Of a stretch of 64,000 nt of DNA, positions 1-15,100 are shown piece by piece (position 1 is the stretch's first letter; the number at the start of each line of letters is the position of its first letter). Source of the stretch: Hypoxylon rubiginosum (lineage: Eukaryota; Ascomycota; Sordariomycetes; Xylariales; Hypoxylaceae); NCBI GenBank assembly GCA_902806565.1, contig CADCXA010000064.1, forward strand, positions 103,086-167,085, in the 5' to 3' direction. The translations under genes and the position numbers were made by a program. The notes under the pieces were generated by a model that worked only from the letters and a program-made list of their open reading frames with translations, was not told where the DNA came from and searched no databases.

Positions 1-1739
1 TCCTACTTTTTTTATTTAAATTTAATTTAAATATAATATAAAATAAAAAACTAATAAACTAATAAAATAAAAACATATCACGTATTAATTATATTAGTTT
101 TTTTATAATTATTAATAAACGTTTAACCTTTTTAAAAACTTAAATAAAAACCAAATTTATAAGATTATTTAAAAATATATATAGCTTAATATTTTAAGGT
201 TAATAACTTTTAAAATATATTATTAATAGTATTTATAAATTATATAATAACATATAAAAAAACGAAACTTTAATAAATAATAACTAAAAAAAATATTTAT
301 AATTTTTAATCTTAATTATATATAATTTATAAATAATTACTAAAAACTTCGCTTTATTAATTTTAAAATTTACATAGAAATTAATATATATTCTTATAAA
401 ATATTATAATATAATATTAACAGGTTTAATTTTTTACCTTTTAATTTATATAAACAAATATTTTTTATTATAAATAAACTTAGTTTTAAATTATAATTTA
501 TTTATATAAATTATAAGGTTAAAATAATTATTTTAATATATACGTTATATTAATTAATTATATAAATTAAACTAAAAATAGTTATTATTTATTTAAATAA
601 TATAATAATTATTTTTTTTTAAAAAAATAAAATTACAAAGTTATATAAATAAAAAAGTAATAAACAAAATAAAAAAATTAAATAATAGTAAATAAAACTA
701 TAAAAAAATATAATAAAACGTTAAATTATAAATATAAATTATTTATAAAAATATTAAATATAACTAATATTAATAAAACTATTTTAAATTTTTAATTATA
801 AAAAGTAATTTTAACGTAAATTTAATTATTAACTAAGCTATTTTATATATTATATATAATAATATATTATAATAAAAAATTATTAAATTTATAAAATAAT
901 AAAATAACTATTAAATTAAATATTATTTAAATAAAAACTATATTATAAATAATTATATAAATTAAATATAATTAAACATTATTAATAATAATATAATAAA
1001 TTATATTATAATAATAAACTTTAAATATAATTTTAAAAATTTCCTAGTATTAAAAATAAAATAAATTTATAATAAATAATTAATATAATATTTATTAAAA
1101 CTAGTTTATAAAAATATAATTAACTTTTATAAAAATAATTATTTAACTTTAAAATATTATTTAAAATAATATATAATTATAAATATAAAACTAATATTAA
1201 TATTAAATAAAATATTTTATAATAAAAAAATATAATATTTAAGTTAATTAAACAAGATTTAATATTATATAAATTAAATATAAAAAGATATCGATAAGTT
1301 AAAAACTACGTAAAAAAAAATATAATTAAATAAAAATAAATTTAATAAATAATTTAAAATAAATATTTTTAATATAATATAATTATTTATTTATAAGTAA
1401 TATAAATTACTTTAATATTTTAATTTAAATATATAATAAATATATATTAAATAATCACCGATTTATAATAAACTAATAAATTATAATTTAAATACTTATT
1501 TATTTTAATTAATATATTTTATATTTATTATTTTAAACTAAAAAAATCTTATATTTTAAACCTTTTTAAATATTTTTACCTACTTATTAATATTTATATA
1601 TATTATTTAAATTTTAATATATTTATAATATTATATAAATTTTTTTATTTTTTTATATATATTATAATTATATTAAAGCCTTGTTTTTTTATTTTTACAT
1701 TTTCTTTTTAAAAGAAACTATATAAGTTATTATTAAAAA

Positions 1740-3560
1740 CCGTCGATATTTACCATTTAAATTATTTTAATTTAAAGTTAATATTTAATATTTAAACTAT
1801 TAAAAATAACAGTGTTTTTTATTTTTTAATATATATTATTATATATATTATAACTAAAAATATCTAAGCTTTTAATAAAAAAATAAACGTTAAAAATTAA
1901 CAATATTATTAATATAACGTTTATTTATTTAAAACATTAAATCTTTTAAAACTTATTATTAAACTAAAAAATAATATCCTTTTTATTAATTATTATTTCT
2001 TTTTTATTTTAAACTATAAAAACAAATAAAAATATAAATAAGTTTTATTTTATTTATTAAATATTTTTTTTATATTAACTTTTATAATATATATAATTTA
2101 TTATTTTTTCTTTTTAAATTTTAACTAGTGGTTTTTCCTAATAAAAACGAAATTAAACTTAAAATAAATATTACTATTATTAATTTAAAAACATTTAAAA
2201 ACCGAAAAAAATTCTTTTTATAATTAATTAAATCGTTTTAATCGCCTCGGTTATTTTAATTAATCTTTTAATTATAATTAACCGGTTATAAACAAACTAA
2301 ATAACTAATTAACTTATTTTAAAACTTATTAAAATCTTAAAATACTAATTTAAATATTAAATTTAAAACCCTTTTTTTAAGTTTTTAAAAATAAAATTTA
2401 TTATTTTATTAAAATTAAAATTAGATTTTATTATAACTATATAATTTTATTAATATATAAAAACTAGTTTATTTAAAACTATATATATAAATATAATTTT
2501 AAAACTTTAATATTTAAAAATAATTTTTTTAACTCATTTTTTAATACGCTATTTTTTTATTAAAATCTTTATTATTTATTAGATTAATTTAATATAACTT
2601 TATTTCCTAAAAATATTAATAGTTTATAATTATTAATTAGTTATAAATTATAAGTTTTAAATATAAATTTAAATAATTTTAAAATTATTAATTTATATTA
2701 TAACTTTTAATATTTAACTATAAATAAAATTCCTATTAAATACTTTTTTATTTATTTCGCTTAGTTTATTTTTAATAATATTACCATGTTATTTTTTACT
2801 AATTAAATTACTAAAAAAAAAATTTTTAAATTATATATTATTAATTTATATTTTAAATTAAGTTATATTATAAAAAAGAAAAATATTTAAAACATTAAAT
2901 ATAAACCTTATATTAATATTTATAAATTAACTTAATTTTATATTAATAATAAATATAAATTAAATAAATTAAATAATACGTTTAATATTAATAATAAAAT
3001 TAAAATATTTAAAATATTTTATATTAAACCTTTTATTTTTAAATCTTATAATTCCAGCTTTTATAATAATAATATTAAAATATATTATAAAAAAATACTA
3101 TATAAAAAAATATAATTTAATAATATATATAATAACGATTATAACCGCTTAATAAAACACTTAAAATTATATTTTTAATTTCCTAGCTTTAAATTAAAAC
3201 CTAATTATAATTTATCTAATTTTTAAAATTTAAATATACTTAGTTTTAAACTTAAATCTAAATTAAATTATAACTTATTAAATCTTTAAAACACTTTTAA
3301 TTTTAAGTTTAATTTTTAATTTAATTTTAAACTTAGTTTAATTAAATTTAATTATAATAATTATTTTAATAATAAAAAAATAAAATATAATCTAAGAAAA
3401 TTAAATATTAAGTTTAAATTAAACTTTTTATTTTTAATAAAAAGTAATAATATTATATAAATAAATAATAATAATAATAATATAAATAAAATTAAAAATA
3501 AAAATAAAAGTAAAAGTAAAATAAAAATTAAAATATTTAAAGTTAAATTACCCTGGTTTT
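1740..3560. mobile_element. relic of a transposon also present in the right flank
   Basis: Blocks near 1,740-1,880, 2,700-2,840 and 3,100-3,560 align by eye, in the same order and orientation, with blocks near 54,630-54,770, 55,530-55,690 and 57,370-57,680. Shared words include a run around 2,760-2,775 and 55,590-55,605. Coding capacity is destroyed by AT mutation, so I cannot assign a class. The limits are approximate. Confidence 0.5.
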
Positions 3561-6232
3561 ATAAAAATAATAAGTTATTATATAAAAATAATTATAATAT
3601 TATAAATAATATAAATTAAATTATTTATTTATATTAAACTTATAAAAACTATTAGGTAATTTCTTTTTATATATTATATTTAAATAATTAATATAATTAA
3701 TTAACTATAAATAAATTTATATAAAAAATAAGTAATAAAAGTAACAAATAAAAAAAAATTAATAAACTAGATTAATATATAAATAATAATAAGTTTAATA
3801 TTATAATAAGATTTTTTTATATATTTTTTAAATAATAATAGTTATTAAATTTCTTAGTATTAACTTTAATTTATTAATATATTATAATAATATTACCTAG
3901 GTGATTTTAAAAAAAATAGTTTATTTATAAGTAATATATATTTTTAATATTTATTTATAATTATAATAAATTAAAATAAATAATAATTAAATTATTTTAT
4001 AATTAAAATATATATTATTTTAATATTTATATTATTAAAAAGCTTTTAATTAAACGAAATTTTAAATTATAAATATATTTTTTATATATTATAAATAATT
4101 AAACTAAGTTATATTAAATATATTAAATATTTAAAAAAAAACAAAGTTTTAAAACTATAAATTATAATTAATAATATTAAAGAAACTAAAAAATGGTTTT
4201 TAAGATTTTTATTTCGTTTTACCGGTTAATTATAATAAATATATAATATATTAAAATTAATAAAAATTATTAATTATATTAAATATATAAAAGTTAATAA
4301 AAACTATTTAATAAAATATTATATAATAAATATAACTTTTAAATATTTCTTAAATATTAAATAATTAATTAAATATTTAATTTTTTTTTCTAATAATATT
4401 TTATATATATAACTTTTCCTTATATAATTTATATTATAAAACCTTTAAATTATTTTAATAAAAATTATATAAATTTTCTATATATTTTCCCTATTTTTTT
4501 TTTTAATATTAAGTGATCATATATTTATTATTCTATTTATATATTTATATAATATATTATTTTTATTTAATTATCCACTTTAAATCATTTAATAAATTAT
4601 TTTATATTATTTTATTATATATGTTTTTATTTTTATTTTATTAAATTAATAACCTTAATTTTAATTATATTTATTATTTAATTTATTTGGTTATATATAT
4701 ATATTTCTTTATTTTTTATAATAATAAAAAACATTATTATTAAAAAACGTTTTAAAAAAGCTTTTTATAAATTAAAAACACTTTAAAAGCTAATTTTATT
4801 TATTATATTTTCCTTTTTTTTAAATTAAAATAATATAACTATTATAATTTATAAATCTTACTTAATTTTTATAACAGTAATTTATATAATATTAACTATT
4901 TTATTATATATTATATTTATTATATTTTTACTAATAATATTTAAAAAAATAATAAAAAATTAAATATTAAAAATAAATTATATTTATTTTCTTTTTAATA
5001 TAAAAATAAAATAACATTATTAAGAAATAATATATTACTAAAAATAATATATTATTTTTATATTTTAAAGTTTAAATTAAATTTATTACACGTTATATTA
5101 AAATTATTCTTTTTTATATTAATAAATTATAAAAAAACCTTACACTATTTATATATTTTTTTTAAATTAAATCTTTCCTTACAAGAAGTTATTTAACTAA
5201 TAAATTAATTTAAAATATTTAATAATTAATAAATATAATAATATATAATAATAAACCATTATTTTATATTATATAACTAATTATAATATTAAATTAAATA
5301 AATATTATATTATATTAAAATATAAATATTAATAATTTAAAACTAATAAAATATATTAATATTTTTTTAATAATTCTATTTATACCAATTAAAAACATAT
5401 AAATATTAATAATAATATAATTTTTTTTTATATTAATTTTTATAAAACCTTTAATAACTTTTTTTAGATTTTATTTTTTAAGGAATTTCCTTTATAACTT
5501 ACTATTAAATATCTAGTTTAATAAATTAATATTACTATAAACATATTATTTATATTTATTACAGTTTTTTTATATTTTAATATTTTTATTACTTTTATTT
5601 AAAATACTTTTTTTAATTAGTTAAAAGTTAATATAACTATAAAAAAAAATCTAAATTAATTTATACCAATTTATTTTAAACTAAGTTTTATATTAATTTA
5701 CTTTAAATTAAATATATTAAAATTAATTTAAATGTTAAATTTATTTAATATTAATAAATAATATATATATTATAAAAAAATATTATTATAATTATTAAAA
5801 CAATAAAACTTATAAAACATTTTTATAATTTCATTATAAGTAATTTAAATTAAATAACGTTTAAATATATTTTTATTTAATTTATTTAAACATTATTTAT
5901 AAATATAACTTATAAAATATTTATTTTATTATTTTTTAATATTATTTATATATACGTTTAATTTAATATTTTAACCTTAAATAATAATAAAATTAAAACT
6001 ATTATTTTATAAAATATAAAATATTTATATGTTAAAAAAACTATATTAAATTATATTAACTAAAATTATAATATATATAATTATTAAAATAATAATAAAT
6101 AACGTTTAATATATTTATATTATTTAAATAAAAAAGTACTTTAAAAAAAGTCTAATAAAGTTAATAAATACACCATTTTTATTAATAATTTTAATTATAA
6201 TTTTAATATTTTTATAACCAGTTATTTTAAAG

Positions 6233-6271
<39 letters not shown>

Positions 6272-7528
6272 CTAATTAATTTATTATTAACTTAAATTAA
6301 AAAATATTTTTAAATTTTAATTATAATTATATTTTTAATTTAAACAAATTATTTAATAATATAAATTTATTTAATAATAAAAATTATATTATAAATTTTA
6401 ATAAATTTATAAAAACTTTTTATTTAAATATATTAACACTTATAAATAATATCTTTATAATATTATTATTTATTAAAAAAAAGGAAAACTTTATATAAAA
6501 TTAAATATATAATAAAAAATATTTTTTATATAATTAAAATATATATTAATTTTCTATTAATTTTATATAATAATTATAATTTTTTAAATTTTATAAATAA
6601 TAATTAAATATATTAATTTTAACTAGTAATATTAGATATTTATATTTTTTCTTATTTTTTTATATTATTATAACTATATTATAACACTAGAAAAATATTA
6701 ACTTATAGTTTTAAAAATAACTTTATATAATAATATTAAATTATAATATTAATATCTTAAATTTTATATTTTAATTATTTATTTATTTATAAATGTTATA
6801 TTATTAATATAATAAGTAATATATTTAAACAAATAATAATAAAAATGTTAATAAAATTTATAAAAATATTAATAAAGTTTTTAAAAGTATTATTTAAAAT
6901 AATTATAATATTAAATTTCTTATTAATAACTTTAATTTTTTTACTTTATATTAATATATTAATTATTTTAATAACTACTTTATTATAAATTTCCTAAGAT
7001 ATTTTATTATATTTATTAATAATTTTACTTAGTTATAAAATAATTTTTATAGTTTATTTAACTTAATAATAATTTAATTTTATAATAATATTAATATTAT
7101 TTTTTTAATTCTTAGTTATTTTTTTTATTTAAATATATATTAAATAATTTAATTAAAAAAGTATTTTATTATTTATTTATATTTTATTTTATATACCTAG
7201 ATAATTTAAATTAATATTAAAAATATTTTAATTCTTTTTATAAAACGCTAAATAATTTAATATTAAATAAAAATAAATAATTATTATTTAAATAGTTTAA
7301 AATAATAAATACTATTAAATAAATATAATATATTTTATAATATAAAATAAATATTTTTTAATAAAATATTAATAATATAACTATTATTAAATAAAATATA
7401 ATATAATATATTAATTTATTTTTATTAAATATTTAAATATATATATATATATATAAATATAATATTAAATTAAATCTTTTTAAAAATATTATTACTTACT
7501 AAAAATACTTTTTTTTTTTAATTATATT

Positions 7529-7656
7529 TTTATTTATTTATTTTTATTTTTATTTTTATTTTTATTTTAATTTTTATTATTATTATTTTTTTATTTTTAT
7601 TTTTATTTTTATTTTTATTTTTATTTTTATTTTTATTTTTATTTTTATTTTTATTT
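7529..7656. repeat. hexanucleotide microsatellite, TTTTTA type
   Basis: A run of TTTTTA units, nearly perfect from about 7,585 to 7,656 and less regular from 7,529. It lies in the AT-rich flank with no gene nearby. Confidence 0.8.
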
Positions 7657-10600
7657 AAAATTTTTCCTTTTTTATAAACTTTAAATATAATTTTAAACAT
7701 AATTTAAAAATTATTTTATTTTTATTATAATTTCTTTAATTTTAATAAAATAAGGGGTTATAATTTTATATTTATAATTTAAATTAAATTATTATTTTAA
7801 AATAATATTAACTTATAATTAATTTTTATTACTTTTAATAATAATATTATAAACTATTATATTATATATTATATTTATTATATAACTACTAGAAATATTT
7901 AATATTATAATAAGAAAAAGAAATATAAAATATTAAATTATTAACATTTATTCTTATTTATATTTTTTAATAAAAATTAAACTTATTATATTTTATTTTT
8001 TAATAATAATAAGTTATCGTAAAAAGTGGTATATTTTTATATATTAATATTTTAAGATAATATTTTTTTAAAAGAATATAAATTTTAAAATTTTAATATT
8101 TAATTTTTTATGTTTAATTATTTATTATATTTTATAAATAACTAATATTTTATTATTTTATTTTTTAAAAAATAAGTTTTCCTTAAAGAAATTTTTACTT
8201 ACTAATAAAATATTAAATATTAACTTAAAAAACCGATTAATTTTATTAAGTTAAACTGTAAAAATATAATAATAATAATAAATAATTATATTTAAATTAT
8301 AATAATATTAATAAGTAACTATATAAATTTATAACATTTTAATTTTATAATTTATAACATTTAATATTATTATTTAACTAAAATATTAATAAAATTAAAA
8401 ATTAATTATATTATTTTTAAAGTAAAAAAAAGCTAATTTATATATAATAATATAAAATAATATAATAAAATAAACGTTAATAAGATTTTAATCGAAAAAA
8501 TTAATAATAAAATACTTATTTATAATAATTTTCATTGTTTTTTAAATAAAAACATATTTATAATATTTTTAAAAAAAACAAACTTAAATTTTAATAAATT
8601 CCATTTAATTATTTATATATTTTAACTATTATTTTATAATAATAAAAACAATTTTAAATTAATATAATGTTATTATAACTTATTATAACTTAATTTTACT
8701 TTTATATCTTTTAAATTTATTTTCGCTTGTTTTATTTAAAATATTTTTAACGATAAAATTATATTAATTTTTATTATAACATATTTATTTATTAAATTCC
8801 AAGTGTTTTAATATATTAAAACACGTATAAATTAATATAAATAAATAATAAAAAATAAAAAAAACAGTAAATTTCCTTTTTTATATTTAAACTAAGCTCC
8901 TTTTATTAAAAAAAACTTAAAATATATTTAAATTAAAATAAATAAATATAATATTAAGTTTTATTATTTAAATAAAACTAATATATATTTTTAAAATAAA
9001 ATTACATTTAATTATATTATTATTAATAATAAACTAAATAATAAATTAAATAACAAATAAAATAAATTTTAAACTAATTTACTTAAAAAAAAACAATAAT
9101 TAAGTAATATAAAAACAATTAAAAAAAACAATTAAAATAACTTTAAATTAACTTAAAAAAACGTAACTTATATATTTTTTAATATTAATAATAACCTTAT
9201 TTTAATATTATTTTTATTTATTAATATTTTAATAAATACTAGTAATAATAAAATAAATAATAATAAAAAAAATATATTATAAAATAAATTAAAAGTTAAT
9301 AATAAAATTTTAAAAACTATAAAAAAAATAAATATATAAATATATAATATAACTTTTTTATAAATAATTAAATAAATATTTAATTAAACTTTTCCTTTTT
9401 TTAAAAAATATATATATTAAGTATTTATTAAAAGTATTTATATATTATTTTTAAACTTAATTTATTAAATTAAGTTTTTTTTTTTTTTATAAAAATATAT
9501 ATATATAATAATAATTTCTTAATTATTTTATTTTTAATTTAAATTATTAAATTAATTTTTATTTTATTTTATAAAAACATTTATACCTTAAAAATTTATT
9601 AATTCTTATTTTTCGTTTAAATTATTAAGTTAGTTTTTAATTTTTTTATATAAAAATATATATATATTAAAAGTTTATTTATTTTTATTTTATAGTTAAA
9701 ACTATTAAATTAATTTTTAATTTTTATAATATATATTAAAAGTTATTATATATTTACTTATTAATATAAATTAAAAAGTTAGTTTTATATTTTCTTTTTA
9801 TATATTATATATTATATTTATTTTAACTATAAATTAGTTATTATTTTTATTTTTTTTATATTTCCTTATATATAATATATTTTTTTATAAAAAATATTTA
9901 AAAATAAATTACATTTAAATAATTAAATATTTTTAATAAATTAAAAATTATAAACATTATTTTATATCGAATTTAAAAATTTATAATAAAAAATAAAAAC
10001 CTTTAATTTTATATATTTATAGTATATTTTTTAAATAAATATATATAATATTAATATTATAATAATTAATATATATAATTAAAAAATTAAAAATATAATA
10101 ACTTTTATATTAAAATAAAATACCAAGCCTTAATAAAATTTAAAATAAAAAGTAAAACTTATAATTAGTTAAATATTATTTTAAAATATTTAATTAATAA
10201 TAATTAATTTATTTATAATAAAAAAAAAACCTTTATATTTAATTAATTTTATATAATAAACCTTATAAATTTTAAAAAACCTTTAATAAATAAAAATTAA
10301 TATTATTTAATATATTATAAAAAATAAAATTATTTAAAAACTATAATCACTAAAAAACTTTATATAAAAAATATAAGTAACAATTAATAATAAAATAAAG
10401 TTTTTTAAACTTATAAATTATAAATTATTAAAAAAACTAATTTATTATTTATATTAATTAAAACGTTATTTAATTAACTTAATAACTTATAAAAAAAAAA
10501 AACATACGATGTTTTTTTTAAAATTAAAAAAGAAATAAATTTATTAAAATTATATTTTTAAATATATAAATAAAAAATTAAATATAACTAAAAAACATTA

Positions 10601-11071
10601 ATTAATAGTTTTATAAAATTTAAATAATTATTAACTAACTTAAAAATCTTAATTTAAAAACATTTAAAAATTAATAAAAACTAATAATAAAAAAGTTAAT
10701 TATATTAAACGTTATATAATAACGTAATTATATTATAATTTAAATTATAAAACTTTTAAACTAAATATTTTTTATATAATAAAAACTTACCACTATATAA
10801 TTTCTAAAAAAACTACGGTAAAAAAAATAATAATAAAAATTTAAAATAATAAAAAATTATTAAAATAAATCCTTTATAAAATTAATATCTTTTATAAAAT
10901 ATAAAAAGATTTTTATATAATTATTAAAATAAAAAATTAGTTTATAATATAAAAAAAACAATTATTTATTAAGGTTTTTATCTTAATTTTAAAATACGTA
11001 AAAATATTTAATAATTTTAATATTTTTATTATAAAACGTTTAATATATTTAAATTAATTAAATTTAATATA

Positions 11072-11190
11072 AATAATAATTTTATTAAACTTAATAATAA
11101 TTTTACTAAGTTTAATAATAATTTTATTAAGTTTAATAACAGTTTTATTAAATTTAATAATAGTTTTATAAAGTTTAATAATAAAAATTA
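11072..11190. repeat. 21-bp tandem repeat, about five to six copies
   Basis: Units of the form AATAATAATTTTATTAAGTTT repeat about every 21 bp. Copies differ mostly by C/T and A/G exchanges, for example AACTT against AAGTTT and AACAG against AATAG. It lies about 700 bp inside the AT-rich block. Confidence 0.7.
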
Positions 11191-11820
11191 TAAAATATAT
11201 ATTAATTTAAAGTTAAATAAAAAATATTTTATAAAAACTAAATATTTTTAATTATATTATTTAATATCACATTAAAAAAATTAATATTATTTTAAATTTT
11301 TTTATATATAATAAAAACTATATAATTTATTTTATATAAAAAACTATAAATAATTATAATTTATATAAAAACATTTATAACTTAATTAATAAATTTAATA
11401 CTTAAAATATAATAATAATAAATATAATAACCTGGTTAATATAATTAAAAAATAACTTTAATATAACTAGAAAAAATAAGTTAAAATATTTTTAAAAACC
11501 TATTAATAAATTTAATAAACCGAAAATTTTAACTATAAAATAATAAAAAATTAACTTTAATTTTAACTAAATTATAAAAAAATAAATTATAACTTATAAA
11601 CTAAATAATAATATATAATAAAATTAATAAAAAATATTATTTTAAGAATTTTTACTTTAAAAAAAAATAATAAGTTTATAATATAATAAATTTATAATAT
11701 AATAAATTTATTAATAAATTTATAAGGTTTATTATTTTAAATTTATTAAAAAATAAAAATAAAATAAAACAATATTAAAATTATAATATAAATTTAATAA
11801 TACACAGTATTTTTATTTAC

Positions 11821-12167
11821 AGGGCATATAGCGTTAAGCCCCCTATAATTATAAGGTAAATATAGTGTTAGGATCATAGTATTTAATAAAAGAAATATAG
11901 ACCGTTAGGAATTGGCGGGGTTGGTGGTTTTAGGTCTTATGGTCCGCTGTCCCAGCGGTGTCCGGGGAAGCCCCTCCGCCGGAACTCCCAGGACCTAACC
12001 CCCTGTAATGTCTTTGCTATGAAAATACGAACCACATGCGTAATTAAGGTCACTGATTCCAACCATCCCATCAACTTGAAACATGAATTCTTGCGTCCTG
12101 CAGTAATTTAACCAAGACCTTTTAGTTTCCAATGTACGTGGTAATATTTCCCTAAATACTCGGAGAA
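11821..12167. other. island edge with a GC-rich structured segment; no gene
   Basis: This is the transition from the AT-rich block to the 3' side of PKS-A. It holds a GC-rich patch (about 11,907-12,005). A 13-base arm at 11,991-12,003 matches, inverted, most of the segment at 11,914-11,936. A perfect hairpin of CCGCTG and CAGCGG with a 3-base loop sits at 11,944-11,958. I see no coding frame. It may be a small inverted-repeat transposon footprint. Confidence 0.5.
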
Positions 12168-15100
12168 TCACGATGCAGTTCCAGTCGGTTCCGGCTTCGG
12201 CAGCTTAGCCACCAACTTTTCGCCCAACACAAACAGCGAGCTCGCGTTAGTGATATCGAGCGTGCTAAGCTCACCACCAAGCTTCTGTCGCACCCAGCTA
12301 CGTAGCTCGACCGCCGATAGCGAATCGAGGCCGTAGGCCATCAGGGGTTTGCCAGGCTCCATCTCTGTCTCGAGGCGTAGCAACTTGGTGATTTGGTCTT
12401 GCAGCAGTGGGACAACCGCCTTAGCTAGTGTCGCCGCATCAGCCTCGCCGGCTTCATACGTTATGCGAAAGGCACGGATAGCCTGGGCGGCCTGGTCGCT
12501 ACCGCTACCGCTACCGCTACCCGAGTCATCGGCATTGTTCGACGTGGATACGAACAAGTAGTCGAAGCGGCTATTACCTGCTAGATCTGACTGCGCTAGA
12601 GGAAGCGGATAGGCGATACCCGTCACCATCTGGGCCACGCTCGCGGTGCTGAGGGACCCAGGGCTATTGCCTTGTTGCATGATTGAGTAGCTGAGGATAC
12701 GGCGCAAGATGCCCTCGTTGATCGGCGTCCACTCCCGTTTGTCGAAGCGCGCCTCGAGAGCTGCACCCCCGACCTCTGCTACGTACCCAACATCCTCAAT
12801 TAGCCCAAGGTTGACCGTATGAGCCCGTAACCCTTGGCCTTGGCGATAGAAGGAAAAGGCATCCATGAACGCGTTGGCAGCTGCATAGTTGGCCTGGCCT
12901 TTATTACCAACAACACTCGAAATACTCGACAGCATGGTAAAGAAGTCGAGTGGTTGTAGCTGGTATTGCCGCGAAGCCGTATGCAAATTCCAGGTGCCCG
13001 CTACTTTCGCTCTGATGGCCGTGTGGAAATCGTCATGCGACATCATCTCAAAAGGTTTGTCCCTTAACACCATCGCCGCCTGAACTACGCCTGCGATCCT
13101 AAATCCCCGCCGCGCCGACTGGAACACGGATAGTACGAAGTCTGCGTTGCTAACGTCGCCTCTTGCCTCGCTTATCTGGCACCCGTACGAGGCACAGTTT
13201 CGGATAACACGGGCGGATGCCTCGTCGTTAATCCCACTCCTGCTCATCGCAATAATGTGCCGCGCTCCGTGACGAGCCATATGTACGGCAAGACTACCAC
13301 AAAGACCCTTAAGGCCTCCGACGATCAGATACGCAACGTCGGGCTTCAGCTCAAGCTTGGGCATAAATGGCCGAATAGGCAGCTGCAACTTTTGATCGGT
13401 GCAAGATAAAACTATCTTGCCCATGTGCTGTCCTTGCCGGATATAAGACAGCGCATCGATTGCTTTTTCAATTGGGAAAGTGGTGATGGGATGGATAGGT
13501 CCAACATGACCGCCTTTTACTAACTCAAAGACTTCCCTTAGTAACCTGAATAGACTTGTCAGCTTCGAAGATTTCCAGTACCCAAAATGAAGGAGCAGAA
13601 GAGAGAAGAGCATAAATACATACCTCCCGGTTAGACTATCGCTAATCTGCTTGACATAGGAAAGATCTATAGCGCGGAATGAGCAATTTCTATCAAAAGG
13701 CTCCATGGCCAGCGTGTTGCGGTCAACGATATCACGCTTGCCTATCTCTACCATAACGCCACCGTCGGCTGTCAGTCGCCAGGATTCATCCAGTAGCTCG
13801 CCGACTAAAGAATTAAGAATAACATCAACACCGCGACCGTTAGTCTCGCGCCGGATTTCCTCGGCAAATTTGGTGTTTCGTGAAGAGAACATGCGGTTGG
13901 CCGGGATGTTGAATTGCGAGGCGAGTAGCCTACGTTTCTCGTCGGTGCTTACGGTAACGAAGACCTAGAGAGGTAGGTAAAAAATGCATGTGAGTATATC
14001 TGTTTTACATCTGTTTTGACTCTCGAAAATAAAGGCAAGAAGCAATAATGAAGGAAAGGGCGATACTTACGTCGCATTTCTTGTGCTGGGCTAGTTGAAT
14101 TGCAGCCATACCGACACCGCCGGCCGCTGAGTGGATTAGGACCGACTGTTCGAGAGAGAAAAAGGTCAGCGTATGATGTTCTGTCGTCAACAGCATGCAG
14201 TCAGCTGGGCATCCATAAACCTTACCTGGCCTTCTTGGAGGTTTGCAAGGTGATACAATGAGTAAATGGCTGTTAAATACACCAGAGGAATAGTGGTGGC
14301 ATCCTCGAAACTCATCGAATCCGGGATAACATGAACACGATCAGAGACAACCTGCAGATGGTTCACATAAGTTCCGTTAGTCTGAGCCACGACACGATCT
14401 CCGACGTTGAAGCCTGTAACTCCAGTGCCTAGACGTCGGATGAAGCCGGCACACTCGCACCCGATCATCTGTTCGTTTTCTGGAACAATTCCCATCGTCG
14501 TGGCTACGTCTTTGAAGTTGATACCCATAGCCATGACTTGAATATCCACCTTGCCTGGTTCGACAGGGACTTCACCGGCGGCCGTCTCGCACCATGCCAG
14601 ATTATCCAGCGAGCCCTTCTTATCCGCTTGAAAGCGCACCTGGGCCTCGTTGGTATGGAATTCTTTACCGATGGGCTCGAGACCGGCGCCTATGTCGGCC
14701 GTCTTGAATTTGTTAAGATTTTTATCAACGACGATACGCGGCACAAGAAGCACGCCATCGCGCTCGGCGTACTCGCTGTCGATATCAGCGCCGTTCGTCA
14801 GCACTGTGTCTAGCACGCGCTCGATAGCCCAGTGAGCGTCTGGACTGGCCGGGCTTTGGACATCAAGCGTGATCAGCCGAACGCCAGGATCCTCGCGCAT
14901 CGCTACCCGGAACAACCCCTGCACCATCGCGTTTTCGGGTTCGCTAACGCGGTCCGTCTGGGCGCCTTTGGTAACCCAGATAACCGGCTTGCCCGAGCTG
15001 GCGAGCTTTTTCAAAATTTCCCAGTGGCTTTCAGAGATGTTCGTCAGCACGGGTCCAGCGAGCTCGTCCATCACCAGTACGGCCGCTGCCGAAGTTAGGG

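Larger units (their letters stand above)
1..11820. repeat. AT-rich, RIP-degraded repeat block (left flank)
   Basis: About 11.8 kb made almost entirely of A and T. Remaining C is mostly followed by T, C or G; CpA and TpG are rare and TpA is everywhere. This is the pattern left by repeat-induced point mutation in ascomycetes. No reading frame longer than about 60 codons begins here. Stretches around 1.74-3.6 kb resemble stretches around 54.6-57.7 kb, so part of it is a mutated transposon present on both sides of the island. Simple repeats are listed separately. The change to normal composition near 11,815 is abrupt. I see no gene, RNA or telomere repeat here. Confidence 0.9.
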
